A stretch of DNA of 9,904 bases from Bacteroidales bacterium UBA3856 (lineage in GTDB: Bacteria > Bacteroidota > Bacteroidia > Bacteroidales > UBA932): the NCBI GenBank assembly GCA_002392525.1, contig DGHE01000120.1, forward strand, positions 1 to 9,904. The letters run 5' to 3'. The translations under genes and the position numbers were made by a program. Shown here piece by piece: positions 6,866 to 9,904 of the stretch; within the stretch, counting starts at the first letter, position 1, and each line of letters starts with the position of its first letter. Under the pieces are notes generated by a model that saw only the letters and a list, made by a program, of their open reading frames with translations, had not been told where the DNA came from and did not search any database.

Positions 6866-6883
6866 GCAAAAATAGCAAAAATG
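6866..6883. repeat. Tandem 9-bp direct repeat in the divergent promoter region
   Basis: GCAAAAATA (6866-6874) is followed immediately by GCAAAAATG (6875-6883). The first copy contains the TPR -7 box; both lie in the spacer of the M16-like promoter. The A-tracts are phased 9 bp apart, so local DNA bending or a regulator site is possible; chance in an AT-rich intergenic region is the alternative. Confidence 0.5.
6867..6874 (-). promoter_or_regulatory. -7 box of the TPR gene promoter
   Basis: On the minus strand TATTTTTG (6874-6867) fits TAnnTTTG exactly and would start transcription about 46 nt upstream of the TPR ATG, giving an A-rich leader. I see no good TTTG -33 element at the expected distance. 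The box lies between the -33 and -7 elements of the divergent M16-like promoter. Confidence 0.5.
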
Positions 6884-6904
6884 TTTGTAATTTTGCACGG
6901 ACGA

Positions 6905-9382
6905 ATGACGAATTTATACATAAAAAACTTCATCGCGGTTCTCTCGTGCCTGTTGGTATGGTCAATAACTGTGCCAGCGCAGGTTGAACTGCCCCAACTT
7001 CCCGCCGATCCTGCCGTCAAAATGGGCACTTTGCGAAGCGGCGTTACGTATTACATGGTACATACTCCTGAGGAGAAAGGCTATGCGCATGTGGCTGTGG
7101 TTCAGGAGAATGAAATGCTGCCAGATGCCAGGCTCGATGCCCTGGACACGGATTTTTTCAGCCGTATGGGTATTGCGCCCGGGCCGGAGGGCTTTGTGTC
7201 CGAGGTTGACGGAAATACCATTTACAGGTTCTCGGACGTACCCTTCTACAAAGGAGACGTGCTGGATTCCACCCTGCTGTTCGCTTTTGCCCGCGTGGCC
7301 GAGTCCCGTGCCCGCCAGGCCGTCATCATCTGTGGGGACATCGACGCCGTGGAACTCAAGAAGAAGATGGATATCTTTTCCATGCTGGTTCCCCGCATGC
7401 CTTCTCATGAAATTGACGATTCGTATGTGTGGACCCCTACATCGGTGCCGGTTGTGGACGTCACTACCGAGGGCCGCTCCCGGGTTACCGTGACCTATGC
7501 ATCGGCCCGCATCCCGCGGGAGCTCATGAATACGGCGCAGGCTGTGGTCACCCGCCAGTTCGGGGCCGAGATACGGCAGCTGCTTCGCCACCGCCTCTCG
7601 CGGAACCTCTCCGACGAGGGAATTGACGGCTATTACATCGGCATGGATGCGCGCAGAAGTGAGTCCCATGACGGAGACGAACGGCATACCGTGTATGTGG
7701 AAGTTCCGAAGGAACAGCTCACCCTGGCTATGAAGGTGATGGCCCGGACCCTTGGAGAGTTGGACGATTTCGGCGTTTCCACCGCGGAGTTTTCCGACGT
7801 GAAGCAGGTGCTGCTGCCGGGCATGCACCGGGCGGCGGCGGTCACACCTTCTGCCCGTGAATACGTAGAGCGTTGCATGGGACACTTCCTGTATGGAGCA
7901 CATCTGGCTACCGGTGCGGAGACGCTGCGCTATTTTTCCCGGAAAAACGTGGCCGACAGTGTGGAGACGCGTCTTTTCAACCGTTACGCGCAGGCTCTTT
8001 GGGGCCGCCTGGACAATTTCACCCTGGCCATTACGGGCGCTCCGGACTCCCTGGACACCGACGAGCTTCTCTTTGATTATAACCTTCATTACCTGTATGG
8101 CTCCGTAGTCGCTTCCGGCAAGGATTATTCCTGGCACTCGGCCGATACCGCCGCCCTGCATGTGAGCCCGTCCAAGGTCAAGCTTAAGAGCGAAAGGGCA
8201 GAACCTGTTTCCGGCGGCGTGCTCTGGACTTTCTCCAACGGCATGCGGGTCGTGTACAAACAGGTGAAAGGCTCAGGCTACTTCTCCTATGCCCTTCAGC
8301 TGAACGGAGGCTTGTCTCAGGTACAGGGACTCTCCGAGGGCGAAGGAGCTTACATCGGAGCGCTTCTGCCCCTGTATAATGTGGCCGGCCTTGCTCCCGG
8401 CACTTTCCAGGATATGCTCCTTGCAAATGGCATTTCCATGCAGACGCATGTGGAGTTTAACAGCATGGATGTCAGCGGCAGCGCCCCGTCCGACAAACTT
8501 TCCCTGCTCCTCAAGGCCTTCCTTGCCATCGCCAACCGGCGTTCTCCCAATGCCGATGCCTTCCGCGCCTTCCGCGCGCAGCAGCAGCTCGCGGGCCCTT
8601 CGCTGGAGGGAACTCTTTTCCGGGCGCTGAATCCCGGGTATGTGTGCAGCCCGTATGCATCGGCCCGGGTACCGTCCGACGAAGTGCGTACCAAGGCCCA
8701 CAAGTTCTTTGAGGACCGGTTCTCACGCGTGAATGACGGTGTCCTCATCCTCTCGGGAGACCTCTCCGAGGAAGGCGCCAAGAAAATGCTCATGAAGTAC
8801 CTGGGCGGGTTCCGCACCCTTCGCGGGTCGGTGGTCCGACGCCCGGTGGAAATGCGTACGCTCAGCGGCGTTTCCACTTTGACGGGAACCGGAACGCCAG
8901 GTTTCTACGTGCTCATGGACTGCGAAAAGAGCATGACCACCGCCAACTATTACACCTCTTTTGTGGCGCTGGATGCCCTTCGCACGTCACTGGCGCGTCA
9001 CCTGGCCAGGTATGGAATCAAGGCTGCGGTGGATCTGCGCTACTGCGTGCAGCCACAAGAGCGTTTCCAGGTGCTCATCCTGTGTCCCGGAGCGCCGGTC
9101 GAGGCCCTTCCCTCCGTGCGCGCGGCCATTGCCGATGCCGCCAAGGAAGAAGCATCCACCACAGATATCAAAGCCTGGAAGCAGAAACTGGAGGCAGATG
9201 TCCGGCAGCGCATGGCAACTCCGGACGGCTTTGTAGCCTCCCTGCTGGCCCGGTACTCGGCCAACAAGGACATGGTGTCCCGCTACGCCGAGTCCATCTC
9301 CGAAATAGACGGCGCCCAGGTACAGTCTTTCCTTGAGTTCCTTTCCCAGGGCGGGCGCATTGAATATATTGTCCATGAGTAA
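6905..9382 (+). CDS. Secreted M16 (pitrilysin/insulinase) family protein lacking the zinc site; probable pseudopeptidase
   Basis: This 825-residue exported protein has M16 architecture. Starting at 6905 gives a signal peptide with hydrophobic core about 9-22 and likely cleavage after VPA (25) before Gln. The first M16 half opens with TLRSGVTYYMVH (42-53). The family's zinc motif HxxEH should follow about 25 residues later, but no such motif exists: the text goes from VAVVQENEMLP straight to the later DTDFFSRMGIAPG and GNTIYRFSDVP (103-113) blocks. The segment with the third zinc ligand is also absent, since LLFAFARVAES (124-134) runs directly into the core strand AVIICGDID (139-147). The second half starts at WTFSNGMRVVYKQ (441-453), with LNGGLSQ (467-472), ILSGDLSEE (615-623) and the usual C-terminal helical region. 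Related Bacteroidales M16 proteins are, as I recall, around 930-950 residues, so the two gaps fit the shorter length. The frame is continuous, so this is not a frameshift. It overlaps the DUF3109 gene by 8 nt. A scaffolding or partner role for an active M16 protease is inference. Confidence 0.85.
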   Translation: MTNLYIKNFIAVLSCLLVWSITVPAQVELPQLPADPAVKMGTLRSGVTYYMVHTPEEKGYAHVAVVQENEMLPDARLDALDTDFFSRMGIAPGPEGFVSEVDGNTIYRFSDVPFYKGDVLDSTLLFAFARVAESRARQAVIICGDIDAVELKKKMDIFSMLVPRMPSHEIDDSYVWTPTSVPVVDVTTEGRSRVTVTYASARIPRELMNTAQAVVTRQFGAEIRQLLRHRLSRNLSDEGIDGYYIGMDARRSESHDGDERHTVYVEVPKEQLTLAMKVMARTLGELDDFGVSTAEFSDVKQVLLPGMHRAAAVTPSAREYVERCMGHFLYGAHLATGAETLRYFSRKNVADSVETRLFNRYAQALWGRLDNFTLAITGAPDSLDTDELLFDYNLHYLYGSVVASGKDYSWHSADTAALHVSPSKVKLKSERAEPVSGGVLWTFSNGMRVVYKQVKGSGYFSYALQLNGGLSQVQGLSEGEGAYIGALLPLYNVAGLAPGTFQDMLLANGISMQTHVEFNSMDVSGSAPSDKLSLLLKAFLAIANRRSPNADAFRAFRAQQQLAGPSLEGTLFRALNPGYVCSPYASARVPSDEVRTKAHKFFEDRFSRVNDGVLILSGDLSEEGAKKMLMKYLGGFRTLRGSVVRRPVEMRTLSGVSTLTGTGTPGFYVLMDCEKSMTTANYYTSFVALDALRTSLARHLARYGIKAAVDLRYCVQPQERFQVLILCPGAPVEALPSVRAAIADAAKEEASTTDIKAWKQKLEADVRQRMATPDGFVASLLARYSANKDMVSRYAESISEIDGAQVQSFLEFLSQGGRIEYIVHE

Positions 9383-9904
9383 TTCATTTGGAACCATTAT
9401 AGAAATTGGAGACATTCTCGTGTCCGAGGACGTCGTGCTGGAGTACTTTGCCTGCGACTACCCTGTATGCAAGGGAGCATGCTGCATCATCGGCGACAGC
9501 GGCGCGCCCCTCAAGGAGGAGGAGCTGGAGCCGCTGGAGGCCAATTACCCCATCTACAGTCCGCTCATGCGGGAGCAGGGCCGTGCCGCCATCGACGCCA
9601 AGGGCTTCTTCGAGATAGACCGGGACGGAGACCTGGTGACGCCCGTCGTGGATGGCAGCGAGGAGTGTGCCTACTGTCATTTTACGGCCGACGGCAGCTG
9701 CATGTGCGCCATTGAACGGCAGTTCTGCGCGGGGAAGGGAACTTTCCGCAAGCCCATTTCCTGCAGCCTCTATCCCATCCGGGTGGCAGACCTCGGCGGC
9801 GGCCGGGTGGGCCTGAACCTGCACCGCTGGAACATCTGCAAGGAGGCCTATGAAAAAGGGCGCCGCGAAGGAATCCGGGTGTACCAGTTCCTCCGCGGGC
9901 CGCT
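9375..9904 (+). CDS. DUF3109 family cysteine-rich protein (3' end outside window)
   Basis: The reading frame is open from the ATG at 9375 to the window end (176 full codons). It matches DUF3109, a Bacteroidota-common family of unknown function thought to be related to the cysteine-cluster metal-binding YkgJ-like proteins. Visible blocks: IIEIGDILVSEDVV (8-21), CDYPVCKGACC (27-37), GDSGAPLKEEELE (40-52), FEIDRDGDLVTPVVDG (79-94), ECAYCHF (97-103), CMCAIER (109-115), KPISCSLYPIRV (126-137) and LHRWNIC (149-155). There are 11 cysteines (27, 32, 36, 37, 98, 101, 109, 111, 118, 130, 155), pointing to metal or Fe-S binding. It has no signal peptide and is presumably cytoplasmic. The start codon lies inside the end of the M16-like gene (ATGAGTAA overlap, 8 nt), so the two are co-transcribed and probably translationally coupled. 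The function is unknown. Confidence 0.9.
   Translation, partial: MSNSFGTIIEIGDILVSEDVVLEYFACDYPVCKGACCIIGDSGAPLKEEELEPLEANYPIYSPLMREQGRAAIDAKGFFEIDRDGDLVTPVVDGSEECAYCHFTADGSCMCAIERQFCAGKGTFRKPISCSLYPIRVADLGGGRVGLNLHRWNICKEAYEKGRREGIRVYQFLRGP

Larger units (their letters stand above)
6864..6895 (+). promoter_or_regulatory. Promoter of the M16-like/DUF3109 gene pair
   Basis: TAATTTTG (6888-6895) is an exact match to the TAnnTTTG -7 box, with a TTG at 6864-6866 about 21 nt upstream as -33. Expected transcription start is about 6900, which excludes the upstream ATG at 6881 and supports initiation at the ATG at 6905 with a leader of only a few bases. Confidence 0.65.

Noticed and set aside
6881..6904. 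Upstream ATG at 6881 as the M16-like start
   Set aside because: It lies 5' of the perfect -7 box at 6888-6895 and would add MFVILHGR before the signal peptide; the ATG at 6905 fits both promoter and signal peptide.
6962..8161. Minus-strand open frame (399 codons) within the M16-like gene
   Set aside because: It is the shadow of a gene with clear M16 motifs, with low-complexity, His/Gly/Arg-rich translation and no start context.

Overview
The window is about 9.9 kb of gene-dense, fairly GC-rich DNA that reads as a chromosomal segment of a member of the Bacteroidota, most likely order Bacteroidales. Three things support this. The intergenic regions carry promoter-like motifs of the Bacteroidetes type (TAnnTTTG) and start codons lack clear Shine-Dalgarno sequences. 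The protein families are typical of the group: a lipoprotein with an LSGC lipobox, an M16-like protein of Bacteroidales type, a U32 protein with the MRTKYC C-terminal block, and a DUF3109 protein. The PBP1A, Ddl and PrmC proteins also look Bacteroidales-like. I cannot assign a genus; a GC-rich group such as Rikenellaceae/Alistipes or an uncultured gut or rumen lineage would fit.

Layout. (1) 1-2927, plus strand: a tight operon of the C-terminal part of a class A penicillin-binding protein (PBP1A type), D-alanine--D-alanine ligase (ddl) and release-factor glutamine methyltransferase (prmC). Junctions are a 1-nt overlap and a 3-nt gap, and the operon closes with an intrinsic terminator that overlaps the prmC stop codon. 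(2) 2957-4182: a short regulatory region with a perfect 13-bp inverted repeat, then a monocistronic-looking lipoprotein of unknown function. (3) 4213-5904: a U32-family protein, probably an RNA-hydroxylation or related enzyme, preceded by a perfect TATCTTTG box only 4 nt before its start codon. (4) 5891-6814, minus strand: a secreted tetratricopeptide-repeat protein, convergent with and overlapping the U32 gene by 14 nt. Its probable terminator hairpin lies inside the U32 coding sequence. (5) 6815-6904: a compact divergent promoter region. (6) 6905-9382, plus strand: a secreted M16 (pitrilysin/insulinase) family protein that has lost the zinc-binding segments, overlapping by 8 nt (7) a DUF3109 cysteine-rich protein that runs off the end of the window at 9904.

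How the genes relate. PBP1A and Ddl both serve peptidoglycan: Ddl makes the D-Ala-D-Ala end of the stem peptide, and PBP1A uses that end as transpeptidation donor. PrmC modifies translation release factors and appears to ride along in the operon. The rest is a mix of envelope proteins (lipoprotein, periplasmic TPR protein, degenerate M16 protein) and probable metal- or Fe-S-binding proteins (U32, DUF3109). I found no mobile element, CRISPR array, tRNA, rRNA, phage gene or defence system. Most of the window is ordinary chromosomal backbone. The points most worth a second look are the M16-like protein lacking its catalytic residues, the uncharacterised lipoprotein with a palindrome at its promoter, the very short predicted leaders of three genes, and the antisense terminator embedded in the U32 gene.
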